A program made the position numbers and the translations under genes. A DNA stretch of 27,932 nt from Streptomyces lydicus (GTDB lineage Bacteria; Actinomycetota; Actinomycetes; Streptomycetales; Streptomycetaceae): NCBI RefSeq assembly GCF_000717345.1, contig NZ_JNZA01000064.1, positions 1-27,932 on the forward strand. Reading direction: 5' to 3'. Below, in pieces: positions 21,364 through 27,932 of the stretch (positions are counted from its first letter, which is position 1; each line of letters opens with the position of its first letter). Below the pieces are notes generated by a model that was not told where the DNA came from, did no database searches, and was given only the letters and a program-made list of their open reading frames with translations.

Positions 21364-22326
21364 ATGAGCCGGCAGCAGAACGGGGACTGGGTGCGCTACT
21401 GGCGCGATCCGGACCGGCCCCTGGAAGCGATGCACGCACACTTCGTCCGCCATGTCTTCGCTCCGCACAGCCACGACGCCTACTCCTTCGCCGTGACGGA
21501 GACCGGCGCCCAGCGCTTCACCTGCCGCGGCGCGGGCCACACCAGCGCCGCCGGCATGGTGATGGCGTTCAACCCGGACGATCCGCACGACGGCGAGGCG
21601 GCCGCCGAACTCGGCTTCACCTACCGGATCATGCACATCGGCCCGGACGTCGTACGCGCCGTCCTCGACGACGTCACCGACGGCCGGGGCGCCATGCCGC
21701 TGTTCGACCGCCCGGTGGTCGACGACCCGGTGCTGGCCCGGGCCCTGCACCGGCTGCACCCGGCGCTGGCCGGCGGAGCGGACCCGCTGGTACGGGAGGA
21801 GCGGCTCGGCGCGGCCGTCGAGGCCATGGTGCGGCGCAACGCGTCCCGCGGCGTGGTCGGCGCCGGGCCGCGCGAGCTGGCCGGGGGCGCCCGGGCGCGG
21901 GCGGCCCGGCGGGTGCGCGAACTGCTCGCCGCCGACTACGACCAGCCGTTGACCGCCCAGGACCTCGCGGACGCCGCCGGCTGCAGCCGTTTCGCGCTCT
22001 ACCGGGCGTTCCGGGCCGAGTACGGCATGGCGCCCAGCGACTTCCAACGGCTGCTGCGGCTGCGCCGCGCGCGGACGCTGCTCATCGCCGGCCGGACCCC
22101 CGCGGAGGCGGCCACCGAGGCCGGCTTCGCGGACCAGGCGCACTTCCACCGCTGGTTCGTGCGCTGCTTCGGCGTCACACCGGGGGCATTCCGCCGGGCG
22201 GGGGCACGTACACCGCCACCGGCCGGCGCGCGCGGGCCCCGGCGGCGAGAGTCACCGCCCCCGCCAGCAGGAGCAGCAGCGTCCCGCCGACCGTCAGCAA
22301 CCAGGCCGGGAAGCCGCCCACGGTGA
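21364..22326 (+). CDS. AraC family transcriptional regulator
   Basis: The protein has 320 residues from the ATG at 21364. The N-terminal part is an AraC-binding-type cupin: HFVRHVFAPHSHDAYSFAVTETGAQRF (about 26-52) and FNPDDPHDGEA. The C-terminal part is a paired AraC HTH: LTAQDLADAAGCSRFALYRAFRAEYGMAPSDFQRLLRLRRARTLL, then TPAEAATEAGFADQAHFHRWFVRCFGVTPGAFR (about 198-278). The ligand is unknown. The gene is divergent from DUF2000-mhuD with 67 bases between starts, so it probably controls them. The family domain ends near 22190. The last 45 or so residues are Pro/Arg/Ala-rich and antisense to the DUF2330 gene, whose stop is at 22175. The two genes overlap tail to tail by 152 bases. Confidence 0.88.
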   Translation: MSRQQNGDWVRYWRDPDRPLEAMHAHFVRHVFAPHSHDAYSFAVTETGAQRFTCRGAGHTSAAGMVMAFNPDDPHDGEAAAELGFTYRIMHIGPDVVRAVLDDVTDGRGAMPLFDRPVVDDPVLARALHRLHPALAGGADPLVREERLGAAVEAMVRRNASRGVVGAGPRELAGGARARAARRVRELLAADYDQPLTAQDLADAAGCSRFALYRAFRAEYGMAPSDFQRLLRLRRARTLLIAGRTPAEAATEAGFADQAHFHRWFVRCFGVTPGAFRRAGARTPPPAGARGPRRRESPPPPAGAAASRRPSATRPGSRPR

Positions 22327-23407
22327 GCAGCGCGTAGGTGTATCTGACCTGCCGGAAGGGGGTGTCCCGGGGGGTGCGGCGGAGTTCGTGGTCGCCGGTG
22401 ATGCGGTGCGGCTGCGGGAAGCTCTGTTCCACGGCGGTGAGGAAGGTCGTCCCGGAGCCGTGGGGTGGGTGGGCTTCGCCGGTGGTCCCGTCGTTGCGGC
22501 CGGGGCGGAGGAGGGCGCGCACCGCTCCTTCGGGTGCGATCCGGCCCGCGAAGGAGACCACGGGCCGGGCGCCGCCGAGCGCGCTGCGCGGCTCCATCCG
22601 GTGCGGGGCGAGGACGTAAAGCCCCAGTGTCTGTGGCGTCTTGGCGAGGCGGGAGAGACGCATGGGGTAGACCAGACGCTCGCTGGCGAACGACAGCCGG
22701 AGCGGGTCGAGGGTGCCCGTCAGCGGGCGGCCCGTCTCGGCGGGGGCGAGCCGGATGGCCACGTACTCCCAGCGCTGCGCCACGTACGGGCGGAGCTCGG
22801 TCGCCAGGGACGCGGGCAGCCGGAAGCCCTCGGACTTCAGCCAGGTGCGCAGTGCGCCGGGGTCGGTGGCGGTCAGCCGGGCGACGTCGAAGGGGCCCAG
22901 GCGCTCGCGGCCGACCACGCCGACCCCCGGCCCGCGGGCCCCGGGCAGCGGCGCCTCGGCGCTGTCCGAGCCGCCCGCGAACGGCCAGTCGCCGCTCCGG
23001 GGCCAGAAGTAGTGGCGCTGTGCGACGGCCGGTTCGGTCAGCGACGAGAGCTGGCCGAAGAGCGCGGGGTCGCCCAGCCGCACCGTGGCCCGGTGCGGCA
23101 CGGGCATGATCCACGCGGCGTCCGGGGCGGTGCCGTCCACCGTCAGGCTCATCACGATCTGCTCGGTCTGCCCGTCCCAGGTCACCGCGGAGGTCTCCCG
23201 GTGCACCGCCATGGTCATCCGCGGGTCGTGCACCATCGCACCGCAGCCGCAGGCGTACGCGGGCCGGGCCAGCGACACCAGCTGCACCGCCAGCAGCAGC
23301 AACACCACCAGCAGCGCCCGCCGCCGTGCACCGGGCCGCAGCGCGGCAGCCGCGGCCCGGCCCACCTCCCCGCCGCGCCCCGTGCCCGCTCCCCGTCCCC
23401 GTTCCAT
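22175..23407 (-). CDS. DUF2330 membrane protein
   Basis: The protein has 410 residues from the ATG at 23407, which has AGG 5 bases upstream. An open frame extends 52 codons further but overlaps the terminator of the next gene and was excluded. An Arg-rich N-terminus precedes a TM or signal segment, RRALLVVLLLLAVQLVSLARPAYACGCGA. CGCG and MVHDPRMTMAVHRETSAVTWDGQTEQIVMSLTVDGTAPDAAWIMPVP match the DUF2330 family. The extracytoplasmic domain follows to about residue 365, then a second TM, AWLLTVGGTLLLLLAGAVTLAAGA, and a short cytoplasmic tail. The function of the family is unknown. The Cys-Gly-Cys-Gly at the predicted mature N-terminus is conserved in it. Its 3' end is overlapped by the convergent AraC frame. 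Confidence 0.84.
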   Translation of the reverse strand: MERGRGAGTGRGGEVGRAAAAALRPGARRRALLVVLLLLAVQLVSLARPAYACGCGAMVHDPRMTMAVHRETSAVTWDGQTEQIVMSLTVDGTAPDAAWIMPVPHRATVRLGDPALFGQLSSLTEPAVAQRHYFWPRSGDWPFAGGSDSAEAPLPGARGPGVGVVGRERLGPFDVARLTATDPGALRTWLKSEGFRLPASLATELRPYVAQRWEYVAIRLAPAETGRPLTGTLDPLRLSFASERLVYPMRLSRLAKTPQTLGLYVLAPHRMEPRSALGGARPVVSFAGRIAPEGAVRALLRPGRNDGTTGEAHPPHGSGTTFLTAVEQSFPQPHRITGDHELRRTPRDTPFRQVRYTYALLTVGGFPAWLLTVGGTLLLLLAGAVTLAAGARARRPVAVYVPPPGGMPPV

Positions 23408-23540
23408 CGCGACCTGCCCCGCCTCGTGCCGTCCTGTTCCGCCCCACAGACGGTGACGGCGGGGTGGCCGGTTCCCGGTGGGTACCAACCGCCGCAGGCC
23501 CGGCCGGAGGGGTCCGGACGGGCCTGCGTGGGTGCTGGGG

Positions 23541-23565
23541 CCGTGCGGCGGGGTGCGCCGCACGG
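23541..23565 (-). terminator. Terminator after the ProP-like symporter gene
   Basis: CCGTGCGGCG (23541-23550) pairs perfectly with CGCCGCACGG (23556-23565) around a 5-base loop. It lies 7 bases past the symporter stop and separates it from the DUF2330 gene on the same strand. Confidence 0.75.
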
Positions 23566-23572
23566 GGGTGGG

Positions 23573-25120
23573 TCAGGCGGTCGAGGCCGCGGTGGCGGGG
23601 CGGCGGGCCGCCCGTACGGCGTCCCGGGCCTCCGCCTCGTTCTCGACGGCCGGCGGGGAGCCGGGCAGCGGCTTGCGGGCGCTCTCCGACATCAGCAGGA
23701 CGGCGATGCCGCCGATCACGGCCGCCGCCATCATGTAGTAGGCGGGCATCATCTTGTTGCCGGTCGCGCCGATGAGGGCGGTGACCACCAGCGGCGTCGT
23801 CCCGCCGAACAGCGACACGGAGACGTTGAAGCCGATCGACAGCGAGCCGTAGCGGACCCGGGTCGGGAACAGCGCGGGCAGCGTGGCCGGCATCGTCGAG
23901 GTGAAGGCGACCAGCAGCAGGCCGAGCGCGGCCATGCCCAGCGCGATGGCGAGCAGCGACCCCTGCCGGATGAGCAGCAGGGCCGGCACGGACAGCACCA
24001 GGAAGCCCAGGCAGCCCGCGGCGATGACCGGGCGGCGGCCGAAGCGGTCGCTGAGCCGGCCGGCGAACGGCTGGACGCCCATCATCAGCACCATCACGCC
24101 GAGGACGACCAGCAGCCCGTGCGTCTCGTCGTACTTCAGCTCCGAGGTGAGGTAGCTCGGCATGTACGACAGCAGCATGTAGTCCGTGACGTTGAAGACC
24201 AGGACCAGGCCGATGCACAGCAGCATGGACCGCCACTGACCGAAGATCATCTCGCGGATGCCGATGCGCTTCTCGGCCTCGCGGCGCGCCTTCTCCTTGG
24301 TCCGCGCCTCCTTCTCCAACTGGGCGAAGGCCGGGGTCTCTTCGAGGCGCATGCGCAGGTAGAGGCCGATGATGCCCATCGGACCGGCGACCAGGAACGG
24401 GATGCGCCAGCCCCAGGAGTTGAGGTCCTCGGTGGACAGCAGCGCGGTCATCAGCGTGACCAGGCCGGCGCCGCCGACGTAGCCGGCGAGCGTGCCGAAC
24501 TCCAGCCAGCTGCCGAGGAATCCGCGCTTCTTGTCGGGCGCGTACTCGGCGATGAAGGTGGAGGCGCCCCCGTATTCACCGCCGGTGGAGAAGCCCTGCA
24601 CCAGGCGGGCGACGAGCAGCAGGATGGGCGCGCCGACGCCGATGGAGGCGTACGACGGGATCAGGCCGATGGCGAAGGTGCCCACCGCCATCATGATCAT
24701 GGTGATCGCGAGGATCTTCTGCCGGCCGATCCGGTCACCGAGCGGGCCGAACACCATGCCGCCGATGGGGCGGACGAGGAATGCCGCCGCGAAGGCGCCG
24801 AACGTCGACAGCAACTGCGCGGTCGGGTTCCCGGACGGGAAGAAGACGTGCCCGAGGGTGACCGCGATGTAGCTGTAGACGCCGAAGTCGAACCACTCCA
24901 TCGCATTGCCCAGCGCGGCCGCCGACACCGCGCGCTTGACCATCACGGGATCGACGACGGTCACCTCGCCCGATGACTGCACTTCCGGGGCCGGCTTTCT
25001 CTCCTCCAGCGGACCGGATGCGGCGTCGGCGCGGTTGCCGACCGGCTTGTGGGGCCCTTGGGCGACGGGGGACTGCGTCGGCACGTGTTCGCTCGCCTGC
25101 GCTCTCTTGGACGACTGCAT
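23573..25120 (-). CDS. ProP-like MFS osmolyte/metabolite:H+ symporter
   Basis: The protein has 515 residues. A hydrophilic N-terminus of about 60 residues is followed by 12 TM helices of the metabolite:H+ symporter group. GNAMEWFDFGVYSYIAVTLGHVFFP (about 71-95) is the family hallmark. Motif A is GPLGDRIGRQKIL, ARLVQGFSTGGEYGGASTFIAEYAP matches the conserved TM4-5 region, and a second motif A copy reads GRLSDRFGRRPVI. The closest character is the glycine betaine/proline transporter ProP, with a charged central loop (EKEARTKEKARREAEKR, about 274-290). The ProP coiled-coil C-terminus is absent, so osmosensing is uncertain and substrates such as alpha-ketoglutarate, citrate or shikimate remain possible. 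A Crp-type site lies 223 bases upstream. A strong terminator follows. Confidence 0.87.
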   Translation of the reverse strand: MQSSKRAQASEHVPTQSPVAQGPHKPVGNRADAASGPLEERKPAPEVQSSGEVTVVDPVMVKRAVSAAALGNAMEWFDFGVYSYIAVTLGHVFFPSGNPTAQLLSTFGAFAAAFLVRPIGGMVFGPLGDRIGRQKILAITMIMMAVGTFAIGLIPSYASIGVGAPILLLVARLVQGFSTGGEYGGASTFIAEYAPDKKRGFLGSWLEFGTLAGYVGGAGLVTLMTALLSTEDLNSWGWRIPFLVAGPMGIIGLYLRMRLEETPAFAQLEKEARTKEKARREAEKRIGIREMIFGQWRSMLLCIGLVLVFNVTDYMLLSYMPSYLTSELKYDETHGLLVVLGVMVLMMGVQPFAGRLSDRFGRRPVIAAGCLGFLVLSVPALLLIRQGSLLAIALGMAALGLLLVAFTSTMPATLPALFPTRVRYGSLSIGFNVSVSLFGGTTPLVVTALIGATGNKMMPAYYMMAAAVIGGIAVLLMSESARKPLPGSPPAVENEAEARDAVRAARRPATAASTA

Positions 25121-25342
25121 GACACCGTTCCGCCGTGGGGCAAGCGGAACGAATCCCGCCGTTTCGCGACGGGCAAAGGTCGACCATAGGGGCAGACTGG
25201 ATCATTACGGACGGTGTCCGGATGACCGCACAGTCAGCCGTATACCCGCTCCTTCCAGGGGAAACGCACTTTCTCGAAGCGATTCTCCGGGCGTGGAGCT
25301 GTGATCCATATCGCGGGGATCCGCTGCAACCGTCGGCCTGTT

Positions 25343-25356
25343 GTGATGTGTGTCAC
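25343..25356. promoter_or_regulatory. Candidate Crp binding site
   Basis: GTGATGTGTGTCAC fits the Streptomyces Crp consensus GTG-N6-GNCAC exactly and is nearly the E. coli TGTGA-N6-TCACA. It lies between the symporter start (25120) and the CU044_5270 stop (25489). If functional it would act on the symporter, but the 223-base distance is long. Confidence 0.4.
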
Positions 25357-25394
25357 GGCGTTACGCGGCACTGTCCCGGTGCTCGCACACGAAA

Positions 25395-25425
25395 CGGCGC
25401 GGCGGCGCCCTGCACCGCCGCGCCG
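25395..25425 (-). terminator. Terminator after sigma/CU044_5270 operon
   Basis: CGGCGCGGCGG (25395-25405) pairs perfectly with CCGCCGCGCCG (25415-25425) around a 9-base loop, 63 bases beyond the CU044_5270 stop on the minus strand. Confidence 0.7.
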
Positions 25426-25488
25426 CTGTGGATCGTCGCGTCCCTCAAGGATCGGCCATCCCGTGCGCCCTCGCCACTCGGGCGGGCG

Positions 25489-26523
25489 TCACGGCATCCA
25501 CGCCTCGTACGAGAGCACCTCGCCGGCCTTGATTCCGAAGCCGGGCCGGGCCTCGGTAAAGGTGACCTCCGAGCCGAGGAGTTCACCGCTGCGCGGGTCG
25601 AGGATCACCATCTGGCGCGTCCCGTTCGCGGCGCCGCCGGTGCCGTGCGGGTCGTCGGAGCCGTCGTGGACGTATGCCTGGCCGCGCCGGCCCAGCCGGT
25701 CGGTGACCGCGCCCGCCGGCCGCAGCCCGTCCGCCTCGGCCAGCAGCCGCACCATCGCCGCCGTCTCCCGGGGGCCCGGCGTCCACTCCTGGCGGAACGC
25801 GGAGAGCGCCTCCAGGAGTTGGGGCGTGGTGCTGATGCCGCCCGCCCCGCCGTACAGCAGCGCCAGGTGGTCGCGCAGCGCTGCCGGATCCGTCGGCGGT
25901 GCCGTGCGGGCGGACAGCCCGCTGTGCCGGGCCTCGGAGCCCGCCGGATAGGTCTTGTGGTGCAGGACCTTGCCGTCGCTGACGGTCCGCCAGTGGCCGT
26001 TGTCGTCATGGATGACCGGGCGGCCCGGGTGCCGCGGATCGGTGGCCACGACCATTTCGGAGCCGCTGCCGTCGGCGTTCCAACGGGTGATGCGCTCCTC
26101 GGGCACGGTCACGGGCGGCGCGGCGTCCGGCCCGGACTCCAGACTCAGGTACCAGCTCTGCAGGTGGCTGCCCCGGCGCGGCCCGTCCGCGGCACCCGCC
26201 GCGCGCGCCCTGGCCTCCGCCCTGCGGGCGAGCGTCTCCAGCGACACCGCCGGGGTGCCGGCGCGCGGCGCCAGCGCGACCGGTGCCGCGACGGCCGGGC
26301 CGCTGCCGGCGTCGGAGAAGGTGAAGGCGAGCACGGCGACGAGCGCGAGCACCGCGGCCTCGGCACGCAGGACGAGGCGCCGCCCGGCCCGCCGGGTGCG
26401 CTTGCTGTGCAGGAGACGGTTCAGGGCCTGTTCGGCGCGGGCGTCCAGCGGCCGGTCCCGCCAGGGGCCTTCGCCGGCCGGTACGGGATTGGCCGCGCGC
26501 AGCAGCTCCAGTTCGTCATGCAT
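25489..26523 (-). CDS. CU044_5270 family membrane protein
   Basis: The protein has 344 residues. It matches the actinobacterial CU044_5270 family by plan and landmarks: an N-terminus [21 protein letters not shown] with P-V-(P)..., a basic stretch RRAGRRLVLRAE, one TM helix at about 54-68 (AAVLALVAVLAFTF), then a large extracellular domain containing WYLSLESG, TRWNADGSG, TPQLLEALSAF, AYVHDGSDD and QMVILDPRSGELLGSEV. The family lies next to ECF sigma factors and is thought to serve as a membrane-bound partner or anti-sigma-like regulator; no classical zinc anti-sigma motif is visible. Its start overlaps the sigma-factor stop by 8 bases (ATGCATGA), showing translational coupling and likely equimolar expression. 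Confidence 0.85.
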   Translation of the reverse strand: MHDELELLRAANPVPAGEGPWRDRPLDARAEQALNRLLHSKRTRRAGRRLVLRAEAAVLALVAVLAFTFSDAGSGPAVAAPVALAPRAGTPAVSLETLARRAEARARAAGAADGPRRGSHLQSWYLSLESGPDAAPPVTVPEERITRWNADGSGSEMVVATDPRHPGRPVIHDDNGHWRTVSDGKVLHHKTYPAGSEARHSGLSARTAPPTDPAALRDHLALLYGGAGGISTTPQLLEALSAFRQEWTPGPRETAAMVRLLAEADGLRPAGAVTDRLGRRGQAYVHDGSDDPHGTGGAANGTRQMVILDPRSGELLGSEVTFTEARPGFGIKAGEVLSYEAWMP

Positions 26524-27055
26524 GGCGGTCGTCTCCTGCTCGTACGGACACGGTCATCCGCGTACGGTCGATCTCCGTGCGAAGGCGGCGGCGCGCCCGG
26601 TGCAGCCGCATGGCCGCCGCGCCCGGACCGCACCCGAGGGCCTCCGCCAGCTCCTCGACGGTCAGTTCCTCCCAGGTGGTCAGCCGCAGCACCTCCTGGT
26701 CGGCGGGGGAGAGCCGGGCCAGCACCTCGTGCACCCACGAGCCGGGCCGCTCCGTGTCCGGGCTCTCGACGGTCTGCCGCTGGTGCGCCGCCTCGTGGTT
26801 GCCCAGGCGGCGCAGCAGCCGCCGGTAGCGGCCCAGGCCGCGCACCGTGTTGGCCAGGCAGTTGCGGGCCACCCCGTACAGCCAGGGCAGCGGGGCGTCG
26901 GGGAGTTCGGCGCGGCGTCTCCAGGCTATGGAGAAGACCTCCGCCACCACTTCCTCGACGTCGTGTGCCTGCCCGTCCAGCCGCCGCGCCACGAAGCGGC
27001 TGACCGCCCAGTAGTGCGCGCGGTAGGCGTCGGCGAAGGCGTCGTCCGTGCTCAT
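26516..27055 (-). CDS. ECF-type RNA polymerase sigma factor
   Basis: The protein has 179 residues from the ATG at 27055 ([18 protein letters not shown]). The open frame extends 60 codons upstream through noncoding-looking sequence and overlaps the ctaD start, so it was rejected. Sigma region 2 spans about 5-75: [59 protein letters not shown]. Region 4 spans about 115-165: [48 protein letters not shown]. It has no region 1 or 3, as usual for group IV sigma factors. It is coupled by an 8-base overlap to the CU044_5270 gene, its probable regulator or partner. No ribosome site is obvious before the ATG. Confidence 0.88.
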   Translation of the reverse strand: MSTDDAFADAYRAHYWAVSRFVARRLDGQAHDVEEVVAEVFSIAWRRRAELPDAPLPWLYGVARNCLANTVRGLGRYRRLLRRLGNHEAAHQRQTVESPDTERPGSWVHEVLARLSPADQEVLRLTTWEELTVEELAEALGCGPGAAAMRLHRARRRLRTEIDRTRMTVSVRAGDDRHA

Positions 27056-27182
27056 GAACCGTTGGTGTCCGGCATGCCCCCGATCTTCACACCCACCTCG
27101 GGTGAGACTTCGCACCCGGTCGCAACGGCCCTTCGGGCCCGTAGGCGGTGAGGTTTGCCGCGGCCCCGGACACCTACCGGGC
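27056..27182. promoter_or_regulatory. Divergent promoter region, sigma factor and ctaD copy
   Basis: This 127-base region separates two divergent starts. It contains direct repeats CTTCACACCC (27085-27094) and CTTCGCACCC (27108-27117) 23 bases apart, about two helical turns. They could be recognition sites for the ECF sigma factor or another protein. No standard -10/-35 pair is clear. Confidence 0.3.
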
Positions 27183-27932
27183 ATGAAGCTCCCCGTGAAG
27201 TGGCTGACGACCACCGACCACAAGACCATTGGCACGCTCTATCTGGCCACCGCCTTCGCGTTCTTCTGTATCGGCGGCCTGATGGCCCTGCTGATGCGCG
27301 CCGAACTGGCCCGGCCGGGCCACCAGATCATGTCGAACGAGCAGTTCAACCAGGCGTTCACGATGCACGGCACGATCATGCTGCTGATGTTCGCGACGCC
27401 GCTGTTCGCCGGTTTCGCGAACGTCCCCCGGAATCGGCGCCGACATGTGGATCATGGGTCTGGCCTTCTCCGGCTTCGGCACGATCCTGGGTTCGGTCAA
27501 CTTCATCACGACGATCATCTGCATGCGTGCGCCTGGCATGACGATGTTCCGGATGCCGATCTTCACCTGGAACGTGCTGCTGACCGGTGTGCTGGTCCTG
27601 CTGGCCTTCCCCGGAAGCCGATGTTCGGTTACATCGGTCTGATCGCGGCGACGATTTCCATTGCCGGTCTGTCGGTCACGGTCTGGGCGCACCACATGTA
27701 CGTCACGGGCGGCGTGCTGTTGCCGTTCTTCTCGTTCATGACGTTCCTGATCGCGGTCCCGACCGGTGTGAAGTTCTTCAACTGGATCGGCACGATGTGG
27801 AAGGGCTCGCTGTCCTTCGAGACGCCGATGCTGTGGGCGGTCGGCTTCCTGATCACCTTCACCTTCGGTGGTCTGACCGGTGTCATCCTGGCCTCGCCGC
27901 CGATGGACTTCCACATCTCCGACTCGTACTTC
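27183..27932 (+). CDS. ctaD: Cytochrome c oxidase subunit I, gapped and cut off
   Basis: Three blocks of CtaD sequence are present. Block 1 (27183-27422) reads [19 protein letters not shown] through [22 protein letters not shown], including the low-spin heme His in TMHG. Block 2 (27424-27612, shifted +1) reads [23 protein letters not shown] to [12 protein letters not shown]. Block 3 (27615-27932, original frame) reads [18 protein letters not shown] to [12 protein letters not shown] and runs off the end. Against the Streptomyces family, about 58 residues are missing at the first junction and about 60 at the second, including WQHLFWFFGHPEVY with the CuB His-Tyr pair. The original frame stays open, but its middle is nonsense. 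No ctaC or ctaF is beside it, so it looks like a second, stray ctaD copy or an assembly chimera. Confidence 0.75.
   Translation, partial: MKLPVKWLTTTDHKTIGTLYLATAFAFFCIGGLMALLMRAELARPGHQIMSNEQFNQAFTMHGTIMLLMFATPLFAGFANVPRNRRRHVDHGSGLLRLRHDPGFGQLHHDDHLHACAWHDDVPDADLHLERAADRCAGPAGLPRKPMFGYIGLIAATISIAGLSVTVWAHHMYVTGGVLLPFFSFMTFLIAVPTGVKFFNWIGTMWKGSLSFETPMLWAVGFLITFTFGGLTGVILASPPMDFHISDSYF

Larger units (their letters stand above)
25121..25488. other. Intergenic region upstream of symporter gene
   Basis: No gene is supported in these 368 bases. They contain the symporter's upstream region, including a -10-like TATGGT on the minus strand near 25186-25191, the Crp-type palindrome at 25343 and the CU044_5270 terminator at 25395. 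Confidence 0.4.

Noticed and set aside
22388..24976. 862-codon open frame on the plus strand
   Set aside because: It is antisense to the DUF2330 and symporter genes, with low-complexity composition.
27056..27235. 60-codon N-terminal extension of the sigma factor
   Set aside because: It has no sigma-factor similarity, is Arg/Gly/Pro-rich and overlaps the start of the ctaD gene.

Overview
The window is high-GC actinobacterial DNA, almost certainly Streptomyces. The evidence is strong third-position GC, many GTG/TTG starts, leaderless-type promoters, and a gene set typical of the genus (DUF2330, DUF1023 hydrolase, CU044_5270 protein, FPLRIRPYV-type peptidoglycan-binding protein). It looks like one complete draft contig. 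Bases 1-54 are unremoved Illumina Nextera adapter (index N704), so the real sequence starts at 55. The right end stops inside a ctaD-like gene that carries two frame-breaking internal gaps. No rRNA, tRNA, CRISPR array or intact insertion sequence was seen.

Left part (55-8319): a 3'-truncated cupin gene diverges from a TetR regulator across a palindromic operator. Next come a fossil of an IS5-type transposase, a HemK-like methyltransferase, a DedA protein, a DoxX protein with a DtxR/IdeR-type iron box upstream, a large FAD/NAD(P)-binding protein and a PhoD-like phosphatase. All of these except TetR and the fossil are on the minus strand.

Middle (8519-16513): a secreted HNH nuclease diverges from a metal-transport pair, FetB-like permease then GDT1/TMEM165-family exporter. 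Between these two lies a yybP-ykoY-type manganese riboswitch whose 5' core contains the fetB stop codon and whose P1 stem competes with a terminator-like hairpin. A HAD phosphatase, a membrane-anchored peptidoglycan-binding protein, a 14-TM drug exporter fused to a MarR-like domain and a GNAT acetyltransferase follow.

Lower-GC island (about 16.6-20.4 kb): a three-gene minus-strand operon encodes a WXG100-like protein with a repetitive tail, a DUF1023 alpha/beta hydrolase with a WXG-like N-terminus, and a lipoprotein. About 800 bp of unresolved sequence lies upstream of it. This is the most system-like cassette in the window.

Right part (20.4-27.9 kb): a MhuD-like heme-degrading monooxygenase and a DUF2000 protein diverge from an AraC regulator. 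The AraC frame overlaps the 3' end of a DUF2330 membrane protein. Then come a ProP-like symporter, a CU044_5270 protein overlapping an ECF sigma factor, and the divergent damaged ctaD copy. Iron, heme and manganese handling recurs: iron box, FetB, GDT1 with riboswitch, MhuD.
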